DNA from: Acrocarpospora catenulata
GTDB taxonomy: Bacteria; Actinomycetota; Actinomycetes; Streptosporangiales; Streptosporangiaceae
Length of the DNA: 64,000 nt
NCBI RefSeq assembly: GCF_018476525.1
Contig: NZ_JAHCST010000011.1
Coordinates: forward strand, 185,363-249,362
Direction: 5' to 3'
Part shown: piece after piece, positions 36,124 to 44,117 of the stretch
Layout of the letters: each line of letters opens with the position of its first letter
Numbering within the stretch: the stretch's first letter is position 1
Position numbers and translations under genes: made by a program
The notes under the pieces: model-generated
What the model saw: only the letters and a program-made list of their open reading frames with translations
The model's database searches: none
Told to the model about the DNA's origin: nothing

Positions 36124-36263
36124 GTACGTACATCATGAGACTCGCCGTTAACAGGTCGTAAACCCCTAGTTCTGAGACGACGGCGGAGATCGTCTGTCGG
36201 CAATGTGGCCGCAATGCGACAATGGTTCACTGTTCCGGGAATTGCCTGCCCCCTGGAGTCGAA

Positions 36264-37163
36264 GTGAACTCGGTACCGCATGCGAACGACGAGCCCCGGG
36301 TGCTCCCGTACTCACGGGGCGGCCCCACCGTGCTGCGCATCCTGCTCGGTGCGCAGCTGCGGCGGCTCCGGCGGGCCCGAGGCATCTCGCCAGAAGACGC
36401 GGGACACATCATCCGGGCCTCGCACGCGAAGATCAGCCGCCTGGAACTCGGCCGGGTCAGCTTCAAGGAGCGCGACGTCGCGGACCTGCTGACCATGTAC
36501 GGCCTGACCGACCCCGACGAGCGGTCCGTCCTGCTCACCCTGGCCCGGGAGGCCAACACGCCTGGCTGGTGGCACAAGTACAGCGATCTGCTGCCGAACT
36601 GGTTCGAGGTCTACGTCGGACTGGAGGAGGCCGCGGCCGTCATCCGCTCCTACGAGGTCCAGTTCGTGCACGGCCTGCTGCAGACCCCGGACTACGCCCG
36701 CGCGGTCATCCTGCTCGGCCACGAGGACTCTCCGAAGGAGGAGATCGAGCGCCGGGTGGCGCTGCGGATGGCCCGGCAGAAGCGGCTGGAGGGCCCGGAG
36801 GCGGTCAAACTCTGGGCGGTGGTCGACGAGGCGGCGCTGCGGCGCCCGCTCGGCGGCAAGGAGGTCATGCGCGGGCAGGTGGAGCATTTGCTCCAAGCCG
36901 TCCGTAATCCAAATGTGACCTTACAGATTGTCCCCTTCGACCGGGGCGGGCACGCCGCCGCCGGAGGACCGTTCACCATCCTCCGCTTCAACGAGCGCGA
37001 ACTGCCCGACGTGGTCTACCTGGAGCAGCTCATGAGCGCCCTCTACCTGGAGAAACCCGAAGAGGTCGACCGCTACATGCAGGTCATGAACACCCTCTCC
37101 GTGGTGGCCATGCCCGTCTCTCAGACCCCTGCCTTCCTTGAGGAGGTACTGAGAACTCTCTAG
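36264..37163 (+). CDS. Helix-turn-helix (XRE) regulator with DUF5753 domain, WhiJ-like
   Basis: 299 residues from GTG 36264, 5 bases after GGAG (36255-36258); an upstream GTG at 36222 lacks such a site. N-terminal HTH (about residues 25-85): LRRLRRARGISPEDAGHII and SHAKISRLELGRVSFKERDV. The rest is DUF5753: YEVQFVHGLLQTPDYARAV, RRVALRMARQKRL, LWAVVDEAALRRPLGG and FTILRFNERELPDVVYLE are its usual landmarks. Members such as WhiJ regulate development and secondary metabolism and are paired with DUF397 proteins. It probably binds the TGCACGTGCA sites on both sides of its gene. Confidence 0.9.
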   Translation: MNSVPHANDEPRVLPYSRGGPTVLRILLGAQLRRLRRARGISPEDAGHIIRASHAKISRLELGRVSFKERDVADLLTMYGLTDPDERSVLLTLAREANTPGWWHKYSDLLPNWFEVYVGLEEAAAVIRSYEVQFVHGLLQTPDYARAVILLGHEDSPKEEIERRVALRMARQKRLEGPEAVKLWAVVDEAALRRPLGGKEVMRGQVEHLLQAVRNPNVTLQIVPFDRGGHAAAGGPFTILRFNERELPDVVYLEQLMSALYLEKPEEVDRYMQVMNTLSVVAMPVSQTPAFLEEVLRTL

Positions 37164-37179
37164 CGCGTGCAAACACAGA

Positions 37180-37199
37180 TGCACGTGCAGGCGTAATCT
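37180..37199 (+). promoter_or_regulatory. Operator core and -10 of the DUF397 gene promoter
   Basis: TGCACGTGCA (37180-37189) repeats the palindromic core found at 36111-36120. A -10-like TAATCT follows at 37194-37199, so the palindrome falls in the -35/-10 spacer, a position suited to repression. A further half-site CGTGCA at 37166-37171 pairs with TGCACG at 37180-37185. Confidence 0.7.
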
Positions 37200-37229
37200 T
37201 GCCCTCAGCACGAGAACTCTGGAGGGCAG

Positions 37230-37469
37230 ATGAACCACGTCTCCACCCATGTCCCCAACGCGAACGACCTGCGTTGCACCACCTGGAAGAAGAGCACCCA
37301 CAGCAATCCCAGCGGCAGTTGCGTCGAAGTGGCCTCCCTCGCCGAGGACGCCATCGCCCTCCGCAACTCCCGCTTCACCTCAGGCCCCGCCCTGGTCTTC
37401 GCCCGCGCGGACATGGCGGCCTTCCTGCGCGGCGTCAAGTCCGGCCAGTTCGACGACCTGCTCCCCTAG
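37230..37469 (+). CDS. DUF397 small protein
   Basis: 79 residues from ATG 37230 with GGAGGG about 8 bases upstream. The DUF397 pattern is complete: LRCTTWKKSTHSNPSGSCVEVA (read W-x-K-S-x-x-S-x-x-x-x-x-C-V-E-V), then ALRNSRF near the middle (family VRDSK) and F-ARADMAAFLRGVKSGQFDDL at the end (family WxAFLxxVKxGxF). These proteins act with WhiJ-like regulators, perhaps as partners that release them from DNA. The gene follows the regulator by 66 bases but has its own promoter. Confidence 0.92.
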   Translation: MNHVSTHVPNANDLRCTTWKKSTHSNPSGSCVEVASLAEDAIALRNSRFTSGPALVFARADMAAFLRGVKSGQFDDLLP

Positions 37470-37487
37470 CCGAGCGGTGCGGCCGGG

Positions 37488-37613
37488 TCAGGTGAAAGCG
37501 GCGAAGGCTCCGGCGCCGACGAGGGCGACCGGCCAGGCTCAGCCGACGTCGAACCAGGCCCGGCCCAGCACGGCGACGCCGAGGCGTCCGTAGACCAGTG
37601 GCGCCAGGGTCTG
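37488..37613 (-). pseudogene. Remnant of a membrane protein C-terminus
   Basis: On the minus strand the stretch reads about 40 residues of plausible membrane-protein tail: TLAPLVYGRLGVAVLGRAWF, then an in-frame TGA (37539-37541), then AWPVALVGAGAFAAFT and a stop at 37488. No start codon or ribosome site precedes it and a TAA lies just upstream (37614-37616). It has the GC3 bias of a coding sequence. I cannot name the family. It may be the leftover of a deleted gene; chance is not excluded. Confidence 0.35.
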
Positions 37614-37622
37614 TTACGCATA

Positions 37623-37670
37623 TTTCCTACTCAGGAACCATAGCAGATTACCTGTTGTACTGGTAGGAAA
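37623..37670. promoter_or_regulatory. Inverted repeat upstream of nucleoside importer operon
   Basis: TTTCCTAC (37623-37630) and GTAGGAAA (37663-37670) are exact reverse complements 32 bases apart, in an AT-rich patch 50 bases before the BMP lipoprotein gene. The left arm is also part of a small hairpin, TTCCT-ACTC-AGGAA. It is the only clear candidate regulatory site for the eight-gene salvage operon. Confidence 0.5.
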
Positions 37671-37720
37671 AGTGTGGATATGCTCGCGATGCACCATCGA
37701 GCGCCACAGAACCAGGACCC

Positions 37721-38755
37721 ATGAGAATCACCCCAGCTCTCGCGGGGACCGCCGCGCTCTTCGCCCTCGCCGCCTGCGGCGGAGGCGGCGAGGCCGGCAC
37801 CACCCCGGCGTCGGAGAACCCCCCGGCGAAGTCGATCATCCTCATCACCCCGAACCCCGTCGGCACCAACAGCTTCCTCCAGCTCGGTGTCAAGGGCGCC
37901 GAGGCCGCCGCCAAGGACCTCGGCGCCTCCTTCAAGCTGTACGAGAGCAAGGACCCCACCTCCATCGCCCAGAACGTGGACGCGGCGGTCCGGGCCAAGC
38001 CGACGGTCATCGTGGGCATCAGCTTCTCCTTCGACGACGTGTTCAGCACGGTCCCCAAGCAGCACCCCGGCCAGCAGTTCCTCCAGGTCGACTCGTGCGC
38101 CAAGGACCAGGCCCCCAACCTGGCCTGCGTGTCGTTCAAGGAGCACGAGGCGGCCTACCTGGCCGGGGTCGAGGCGGGCCTGCTCACCGCGAGCGGCCAG
38201 ATCGGCGTGGTGGCGGCGCTGGACACCCCGTTCATCCACCGCTGGATCGACCCCTTCTTCGCCGGGGCCAGGTCGGTCAAGCCGGAAGTCACCGGCACCC
38301 CCCTCTACGTCGGCGGCAACAACCCGTTCAGCGACCCCGCCAGGGCCAAGTCCCAGGCGCAGACGCTCACGGGCCGCGGTGTGGACGTCATCGCGGCGGC
38401 GGCCTCCGGCGGGAACCAGGGCGTCTTCGAGGCGGTCGCCGCCTCCGGCGGCAAGGCGTTCGGGGTGGACGTCAACCAGTGCGCGCAGAGCCCGGGCAAC
38501 GTCATCGACAACATCCTCAAGCACGTGGACGTGGCCGAGGCCGCCGCCATCAAGGAGATCGTGGCCGGGCGGACCGGCGGCGTGAAGGTGTACGGCCTGG
38601 CCGAGGGCGGCGTCGGCGTGACCGCCCTGGCCGAAGACGCGACCGCCTCCGGCTGCACGGTGGGCGACAACCCCGAGGTGCTGGCCAAGGTCAGGCAGGT
38701 CCGCGACGACATCGTGGCCGGGAAGACCACCGTCGCGGACCCGCTCCAGGGCTGA
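37721..38755 (+). CDS. BMP-family nucleoside-type ABC substrate-binding lipoprotein
   Basis: 344 residues from ATG 37721 with AGGA upstream. Lipoprotein signal with lipobox LFALAAC. BMP (basic membrane protein) family: FLQLGVKGAEAAAKDLG, a VDSCAKDQAPNLACVSFKEHEAAYLAGVEAG segment (family A(S)xxFxxxExxxLAGxxAG), IGVVAALDTPFIHRW and GGNQGVFEAV. Characterised members bind purine and other nucleosides. In this operon, which continues into methionine-salvage genes, methylthioadenosine or methylthioribose-like compounds are plausible ligands; that is inference. Confidence 0.87.
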   Translation: MRITPALAGTAALFALAACGGGGEAGTTPASENPPAKSIILITPNPVGTNSFLQLGVKGAEAAAKDLGASFKLYESKDPTSIAQNVDAAVRAKPTVIVGISFSFDDVFSTVPKQHPGQQFLQVDSCAKDQAPNLACVSFKEHEAAYLAGVEAGLLTASGQIGVVAALDTPFIHRWIDPFFAGARSVKPEVTGTPLYVGGNNPFSDPARAKSQAQTLTGRGVDVIAAAASGGNQGVFEAVAASGGKAFGVDVNQCAQSPGNVIDNILKHVDVAEAAAIKEIVAGRTGGVKVYGLAEGGVGVTALAEDATASGCTVGDNPEVLAKVRQVRDDIVAGKTTVADPLQG

Positions 38756-38757
38756 CG

Positions 38758-40257
38758 GTGACCGAGCCACCGGCCGCGTTCGCCGCCGAACTGGTCGGCG
38801 TGAGCAAACGGTTCGGCCCCGTGCTCGCCAACGACGGCATCGACCTGGCGGTCGCCAGGGGCGAGGTGCACGCCGTCGTCGGCGAGAACGGGGCCGGCAA
38901 GTCCACCCTCATGTCCATCCTGTACGGCCTGCACCGCCCCGACGCCGGGCACGTGCTGCGCGCGGGCCGGCGCGTCCGCCTCCGCTCCCCCGCCGACGCC
39001 ATCCGGCACGGCCTCGGCATGGTCCACCAGCGTTTCCGCCTGTTCCCCGGACTGACGGTGGCCGAGAACATCGTGATCGGCGCCGAACCGGTACGCGGCG
39101 GCCGCCTCGACCACACCGCCGCCCACCGCGCCGTCACCGCCCTCGCCGACCGGTACGGCCTGCGCGCCGACCCGTCGGCCCTGGTCGGCGACCTCCCGGT
39201 CGGGGTGCGCCAGCGCGTGGAGATCCTCCGCGCCCTCTACCGCCAGGCCGAGGTGCTGATCCTGGACGAGCCGACGGCCGTGCTCACCCCCGGCGAGGCC
39301 GACCGCCTGTTCGAGGTGCTCCGCACGGTGGCCGCCACCGGGGTCGCCATCCTCCTGGTCACCCACAAGCTGACCGAGGTGCTGGCCGCGAGCGACCAGG
39401 TCACCGTGCTTCGCCAGGGCAGGGTCACCGGCCGGTTCACCACGGCCGGCACCGACGCCGGCGAACTCGTCCACGCCATGATCGGCCGCTCCCTCACCCC
39501 GCCCGCGCCCCGCCGTGCGCGTCCCCCAGAGGGCGACCCCGCACTGGACGTACGCGATCTCACCGTCCGGGACGCCGACGGCGTGGCCCGGCTGTCCGGC
39601 GTGTCGTTCACGGTCCGCCCGGGCGAGATCGTCGGCATCGCCGGCGTGGCGGGCAGCGGCCAGCGCGAACTCATCGACTCGGTCACCGGCCTGCGCGGGG
39701 GCACCGACGGCGTGCTCCTGGACGGCACCCCCGTCCGGCCGGGCCGGGACCCCCGCGTCGCCTACATTCCCGAGGACCGCCACGGCCGGGCCACCGCGCC
39801 GGACATGTCCCTGGCGGAGAACCTCCTGATGGGCGGGCAGCGCACCCTGGCCACCCGGTTCGGCCTGCCGCGGGCGGCGGTCCGGAGCCGGGGCCGCGAG
39901 CTGGTCGAGCGCTTCGCCATCAACACGGCCTCCGTGGATCTCCCGATCGCCGCCCTCTCCGGCGGCAACGCCCAGAAGGCGGTGCTGGCCCGCGAGCTGA
40001 CCCGCCCGTCCCGGGTGATCGTGGCGGAGGAACCGACCCAGGGCGTGGACGTAGGGGTGCGGGAACGCGTCCACGCCCTGCTCATCGCCGCCCGCGACCA
40101 GGGCGCCGCCGTGCTGCTCCAGTCCAGCGAGCTGGCCGAGCTGCGCGAACTGGCCGACCGGATCCTGGTCCTGTTCGAAGGCCGGACGGTCGCCGAGTTC
40201 GGCCCCGATGCCGCTGAGGCCGAGCTGGGCCAGGCCATGACCGGGGTGCGCGGATGA
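38758..40257 (+). CDS. Nucleoside/sugar-type ABC transporter ATPase with two nucleotide-binding domains
   Basis: 499 residues from GTG 38758, 2 bases after the lipoprotein stop. Two domains of the RbsA/YufO type: the first has Walker A GENGAGKST, Q-loop VHQRFRLFPGLTV and Walker B LILDEPTAVLTPGEAD; the second has a degenerate Walker A (GVAGSGQRE), YIPEDRHGR, LSGGNAQKAVLAREL and VIVAEEPTQGVDVG. The first signature motif is also degenerate (LPVGVRQRVEIL). This asymmetry is normal for the class. It powers the two permeases downstream, and may also serve the ribose-type permease at 46561, which has no ATPase of its own nearby. Confidence 0.92.
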   Translation: MTEPPAAFAAELVGVSKRFGPVLANDGIDLAVARGEVHAVVGENGAGKSTLMSILYGLHRPDAGHVLRAGRRVRLRSPADAIRHGLGMVHQRFRLFPGLTVAENIVIGAEPVRGGRLDHTAAHRAVTALADRYGLRADPSALVGDLPVGVRQRVEILRALYRQAEVLILDEPTAVLTPGEADRLFEVLRTVAATGVAILLVTHKLTEVLAASDQVTVLRQGRVTGRFTTAGTDAGELVHAMIGRSLTPPAPRRARPPEGDPALDVRDLTVRDADGVARLSGVSFTVRPGEIVGIAGVAGSGQRELIDSVTGLRGGTDGVLLDGTPVRPGRDPRVAYIPEDRHGRATAPDMSLAENLLMGGQRTLATRFGLPRAAVRSRGRELVERFAINTASVDLPIAALSGGNAQKAVLARELTRPSRVIVAEEPTQGVDVGVRERVHALLIAARDQGAAVLLQSSELAELRELADRILVLFEGRTVAEFGPDAAEAELGQAMTGVRG

Positions 40258-41294
40258 CCGCCGTGGCGACCCGGACGGTTCGCCGGGTGGTGCTGTCGGC
40301 GCCCGTCGTGGCGGTGGGCGGCGCGCTCGCGCTGACCACGCTGGTGATGCTCGTGGTCGGCGTGGACCCGTCGCTGGCCTACCCGGCCTTGGTGCGCGGC
40401 GCGATCGCCGACGGCAACCTGGAGTACACGATCGCCGCGTTCGTGCCGACCCTCGGCATGGCGCTGGCCTTCGCCCTCCCGCTCCGGGCGGGCGAGTTCA
40501 ACCTGGGCGGCGACGGCCAGCTGGCGGCCGGGGGCGTCGCGGCGGCGGCGCTCGCCCTGTCGGCCCCGCTGCCACCGGTGCTGGCGGTGCTGCTGCCGCT
40601 GGCCGCCGCCACCCTGGCCGGCGGCCTGGTGGCCGCGCTTGCGGCGCCGCTGAGCACCCGGCTGGGCATCCCGGCCATCGTGAGCACCCTGCTGATCAGC
40701 GCCCCGGCCGTCTCGCTGGCCTCCTACCTGGTCCGCTTCCCGCTGGGCGAGCAGGGCACCGGCCTCGCCCAGACGCCGCCGCTCCCGGCGGCCGCCCACC
40801 TGCCCGCGCTGACCGAGGGCGGCTACGTGACGCTCGGCCTGCCGCTGATCGTGGCGCTGACCGGCCTCTGGCTGTACGCGGACGGCCGTACCGTGCTCGG
40901 CTACGAGCTCCGGGCCACCGGCCGGAACCGCGAGTTCGCCCGGTACGGCGGCGTGCGGGTGAACCGGCTGGCGGCGTTCGCCCTGGCGGGTGGGGGCGGG
41001 TTCGCCGGGCTGGTCGGCGGGCTGATCGTGCTGGGCCCGCCGTACCGGTTCGTGGACGGCGCGCTCACCGCGCCCGGATACACGTTCACGGCGGTGGCGG
41101 CGGTGCTGCTGGCGGCGGCGCGGCCGTTCGCGGTGCCGGTCGCGGTCGCCCTGCTGACCCTGCTCCAGGTGGGCGGCCAGGGCATGGAACGGGAGGCGGG
41201 GGTGCCCAGCCAGCTCACCCAGATCGTGCAGGGGCTGATCATCGTGATCGTGGCCGTGTTCGCCACCGTACGGGCGCGGCGGAGGCGGGCGTGA
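40254..41294 (+). CDS. Nucleoside-type ABC transporter permease 1
   Basis: 346 residues, ATG overlapping the ATPase stop. Membrane protein of the BPD_transp_2 class with 9-10 hydrophobic segments; MALAFALPLRAGEFNLGGDGQLAAGG is the family signature in two parts (PLRAGEFNLGGDGQ is YufP-like, F-N-x-G-x-x-G-Q), and GYELRATGRNREFARYGGVR matches the conserved cytoplasmic loop G-xNxxAARYAGI. It pairs with the next gene to make the heterodimeric channel. Confidence 0.9.
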   Translation: MTAVATRTVRRVVLSAPVVAVGGALALTTLVMLVVGVDPSLAYPALVRGAIADGNLEYTIAAFVPTLGMALAFALPLRAGEFNLGGDGQLAAGGVAAAALALSAPLPPVLAVLLPLAAATLAGGLVAALAAPLSTRLGIPAIVSTLLISAPAVSLASYLVRFPLGEQGTGLAQTPPLPAAAHLPALTEGGYVTLGLPLIVALTGLWLYADGRTVLGYELRATGRNREFARYGGVRVNRLAAFALAGGGGFAGLVGGLIVLGPPYRFVDGALTAPGYTFTAVAAVLLAAARPFAVPVAVALLTLLQVGGQGMEREAGVPSQLTQIVQGLIIVIVAVFATVRARRRRA

Positions 41295-42178
41295 ACATCC
41301 TGGAATGGTCGTTCCTGTCCGGCGTGCTCACCGCCACGGCGCCGGTGCTGCTGGCCGCACTCGGCGGGCTGATCTGCCAGGTCGCGGGCGTGTTCAACAT
41401 CGCCCTGGAGGGCCAGTTGCTCTGGGGCGCGTTCACCGCCGTGGTGGTCAGCGACCTGACCGGCAGCGCCTGGGCCGGGGTCGCGGGCGCGGCCGTGGCC
41501 ACTTTGCTGTTCGCCGGGCTGCTGTCGGCCGCCGCGGTGAGCCTGCGCGCCGACCCGATCGTGGTCGCGGTGGGGCTCAACCTGCTGGCGCTGGGCCTGA
41601 CCGCCTTCCTGATGCGGCAGATCTTCGGCAGCGGCGGCACCTACACCTCGCCCGACCTGGCGGGCCTGCCCACCCTGGCCGAGCTCGGGCTCGACGTGCC
41701 CGTGCTGGGACCGCAGTCGCCGCTGGTGCCGGTGGCGCTGCTGCTGGTCGTGGCGGCGGCCTGGTGGCTGGGCCGTACCCGCTCCGGCCTGCGGGCGCGT
41801 GGCGTGGGCCAGCACGCGGAGGCCGCGGCGGCGGTCGGGCTGCGGGTCGGCGGCTACCGGCACGGGGTGACGCTGGCGGCGGGCGTGCTCTGCGGTCTGG
41901 CCGGGGCGCAGCTCGCGCTGGGCAACGTGACGTTGTTCAGTGAGGGCATGAGCGCGGGCCGGGGCTGGATCGCGGTGGTGGCCGTGATGTTGAGTGGCGT
42001 TCGCCCGTACCGGCTGCTGCTGGCCTGCCTGCTGTTCGGGATCGCCGAGGCGGTGGGGTTCCGGCTCCAAGGGGCCGGGCTGCCGCAGCAGGCGGCCGAC
42101 GCCGCGCCGTACGTGATCACGCTGGTCGCGCTGGTCCTGGCCGCCGTGGCCGGACGGCGGCGGAGGGAGAACGCATGA
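41291..42178 (+). CDS. Nucleoside-type ABC transporter permease 2
   Basis: 295 residues from GTG 41291 (GTGA overlap). BPD_transp_2 membrane protein with about 8 segments. Signatures: LICQVAGVFNIALEGQLLWG (family G-x-x-NIxxEGxM) and LRARGVGQHAEAAAAVGL. Second half of the channel for the BMP-type binding protein. Its stop overlaps the MtnA-like start, which ties import directly to the salvage enzymes. Confidence 0.9.
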   Translation: MNILEWSFLSGVLTATAPVLLAALGGLICQVAGVFNIALEGQLLWGAFTAVVVSDLTGSAWAGVAGAAVATLLFAGLLSAAAVSLRADPIVVAVGLNLLALGLTAFLMRQIFGSGGTYTSPDLAGLPTLAELGLDVPVLGPQSPLVPVALLLVVAAAWWLGRTRSGLRARGVGQHAEAAAAVGLRVGGYRHGVTLAAGVLCGLAGAQLALGNVTLFSEGMSAGRGWIAVVAVMLSGVRPYRLLLACLLFGIAEAVGFRLQGAGLPQQAADAAPYVITLVALVLAAVAGRRRRENA

Positions 42179-43164
42179 GCACACCGGAACTCGCCGACTC
42201 GGTCCGCCTCACCGAAGACGGCGTGGACATCCTGGACCGCCGCGCCTACCCGTTCGTGCGCGCCTGGGTGCACTGCGCCACCAGCGAGCAGGTCGCGGTG
42301 GCCATCGAGGAGATGATCACCCAGAGCTCCGGCCCGCTCTTCGCGACCACGGCCGGGATGGTACTGGCCGCCCGCGAGGTACGGCACGAGCCGCCCGCCG
42401 TGGCCAGGGAACGGCTCCGCGCACGCGGCGGCCGGTTCATCGCCACCCGCCCGACCAACAACCACATCCGCGACGCCGTACGGGCGATCCTTGACGCCAT
42501 CGGCGACGGCGACCTGGTCGCCGAGGTGACGGCCGCCGCCGCCGCGCACGACGCCGCCTACCGGGCGCGCAGCGCGGCGCTCGGCGGGCACGCGGCCGAG
42601 CTGCTGCCGGACGGGGCGCGGGTGCTCACCCACTGCTGGGCCGACTACTACCTGATCGCGACCGTCCAGGCGGCGGAGCAGGCGGGCAAACGCCTGGAGT
42701 TCGTCTGCACCGAGACCCGCCCCTACCTGCAAGGGGCCAGGCTCACCGCCGCCACACTGGTGGAGATGGGCTACCGGCCGACCCTGATCACCGATGGCAT
42801 GGTGGCCGCGGCGCTGGCCGACGGCCTGGCCGACGTGGCCCTGGTGGCCGCCGACCGGGTGACCCTGGACGGGCACGTCATCAACAAGGTCGGCACGCTG
42901 GGCGTCGCCCTGGCCGCCCACCGGTTCGGGGCGCCCTTCTACGCGCTGGTCCAGCGCCCCGACCCGCACGCGCCCACCCCCGCCGACGTGGTCATCGAGC
43001 ACCGCGACGGCGCGGAGGTGCTGCATGCCCAGGGCCACCGCACCGCCGCCGAGGGCGTCACCGGCCACTACCCGGCCTTCGACACCACCCCGCCCGACCT
43101 GGTGACCCGGATCGTCACAGAAAAGGGCGCCTACCGCCCAGAACACGTAAGAGAAGCACTATGA
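42175..43164 (+). CDS. mtnA: MtnA-like isomerase (eIF-2B alpha/beta/delta family)
   Basis: 329 residues, ATG overlapping the permease stop. Family landmarks: ATRPTNNHIRDAV (MtnA SRPTAVNL), LTHCWADYY with C154, and VAADRVTLDGHVINKVGT with D227; C154 and D227 match the catalytic cysteine and aspartate of 5-methylthioribose-1-phosphate isomerase and ribose-1,5-bisphosphate isomerase. The residues after the cysteine (WAD) differ from the common CNxG. In the pathway it would turn methylthioribose-1-phosphate into methylthioribulose-1-phosphate. With mtnK, mtnB, mtnC and mtnD in the locus the assignment is likely, though the sequence alone says only family. Confidence 0.78.
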   Translation: MSTPELADSVRLTEDGVDILDRRAYPFVRAWVHCATSEQVAVAIEEMITQSSGPLFATTAGMVLAAREVRHEPPAVARERLRARGGRFIATRPTNNHIRDAVRAILDAIGDGDLVAEVTAAAAAHDAAYRARSAALGGHAAELLPDGARVLTHCWADYYLIATVQAAEQAGKRLEFVCTETRPYLQGARLTAATLVEMGYRPTLITDGMVAAALADGLADVALVAADRVTLDGHVINKVGTLGVALAAHRFGAPFYALVQRPDPHAPTPADVVIEHRDGAEVLHAQGHRTAAEGVTGHYPAFDTTPPDLVTRIVTEKGAYRPEHVREAL

Positions 43165-44117
43165 CCGAAATCCGGCGGATCATCGTGGACACCGACACCG
43201 GTATCGACGACGCCCACACCCTGCTCTACCTGGCCGGCCGCCCGGACGCCGAGATCGTCGCGGTCACCTCCGTGTTCGGCAACTGCGTCGAACCGGACGC
43301 GGTCCGCAACATCGGATACGTCACCCGCCTGCTCGGCCTGGACGTGCCGATCGCCCGCGGCGCCGCCGAACCGCTCACCGGAACCGCCCACATCGCCGGG
43401 TACGTACACGGCAAGGACGGTCTCGGCGACGTCGGCTACGACCGTCCGCTGCCGCGCGTCACCGGCGAGAGCGCCGCCGAACTCCTGGTCCGGCTGGCCC
43501 GCGACCACCCGGGTGAGCTCGACCTGCTGGCCCTGGGGCCGCTCACCAACCTGGCGCTGGCCCTCCGCCTGGACCCCGGCCTGTTCACCCGCTACCGGTC
43601 GGTGGTGCTGATGGGCGGTTCAGGCCCGTACGCGCCGCCGGGCACGCTGCTGATGATCGACGCGAACGTCAACAACGACCCGGAGGCCGCCCGCGCGGTG
43701 TTCTCGGCCCCTCGCCGGGAGCTGGTCATGGTGGGCGTCAACGTCACCGCGACCACCATCCTGGACGAGGTGGCGATCAACGCCCTGCGCGCCGCCGCCA
43801 GCCCCAGGGCCAGGTTCGCGACCGAGATCCTCGACGCCTACCTGGACTTCTACCAGAACGAGTGGGGACGCCGGATCATCCCGCTGCACGACCCGCTGGC
43901 CGCCGGGATCCTGCTGGACCCCACGTTCGCGACCGCCTGGACGGACGGCCCGGTGAACGTCAGGACCGACGGCTTCCTGGCCAGGGCGCGGCTGATGCGC
44001 ACCCACGACGGCCTGCCGCCATCCTTCCCCCATGAGCCCGCGCCGCCCACCCGGGTGATCACCGCAGTGGACGCGCCGCGTTTCGTCGCCGACTTCGTGG
44101 AGGTACTGAGCCGATGA
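43161..44117 (+). CDS. Nucleoside hydrolase (IUNH family)
   Basis: 318 residues, ATG overlapping the previous stop. The calcium-binding N-terminal motif is DTDTGIDDA (D10, D12, D16, D17; the usual form is DTDPGxDD). Further landmarks are the TSVFGNCV segment, LALGPLTNLALALRLDP, VLMGGS and, late, LHDPLAAGILLDP with the catalytic His and Asp. It splits the N-glycosidic bond of a nucleoside to free base and ribose. In this operon it sits where an MTA nucleosidase or phosphorylase is expected, so methylthioadenosine is a reasonable substrate; direct proof is lacking. Confidence 0.88.
   Translation: MTEIRRIIVDTDTGIDDAHTLLYLAGRPDAEIVAVTSVFGNCVEPDAVRNIGYVTRLLGLDVPIARGAAEPLTGTAHIAGYVHGKDGLGDVGYDRPLPRVTGESAAELLVRLARDHPGELDLLALGPLTNLALALRLDPGLFTRYRSVVLMGGSGPYAPPGTLLMIDANVNNDPEAARAVFSAPRRELVMVGVNVTATTILDEVAINALRAAASPRARFATEILDAYLDFYQNEWGRRIIPLHDPLAAGILLDPTFATAWTDGPVNVRTDGFLARARLMRTHDGLPPSFPHEPAPPTRVITAVDAPRFVADFVEVLSR

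Noticed and set aside
37614..37720. Possible SAM or other sulfur riboswitch ahead of the methionine-salvage operon
   Set aside because: The leader is too short and shows no multi-helix pattern; only a simple inverted repeat is present.
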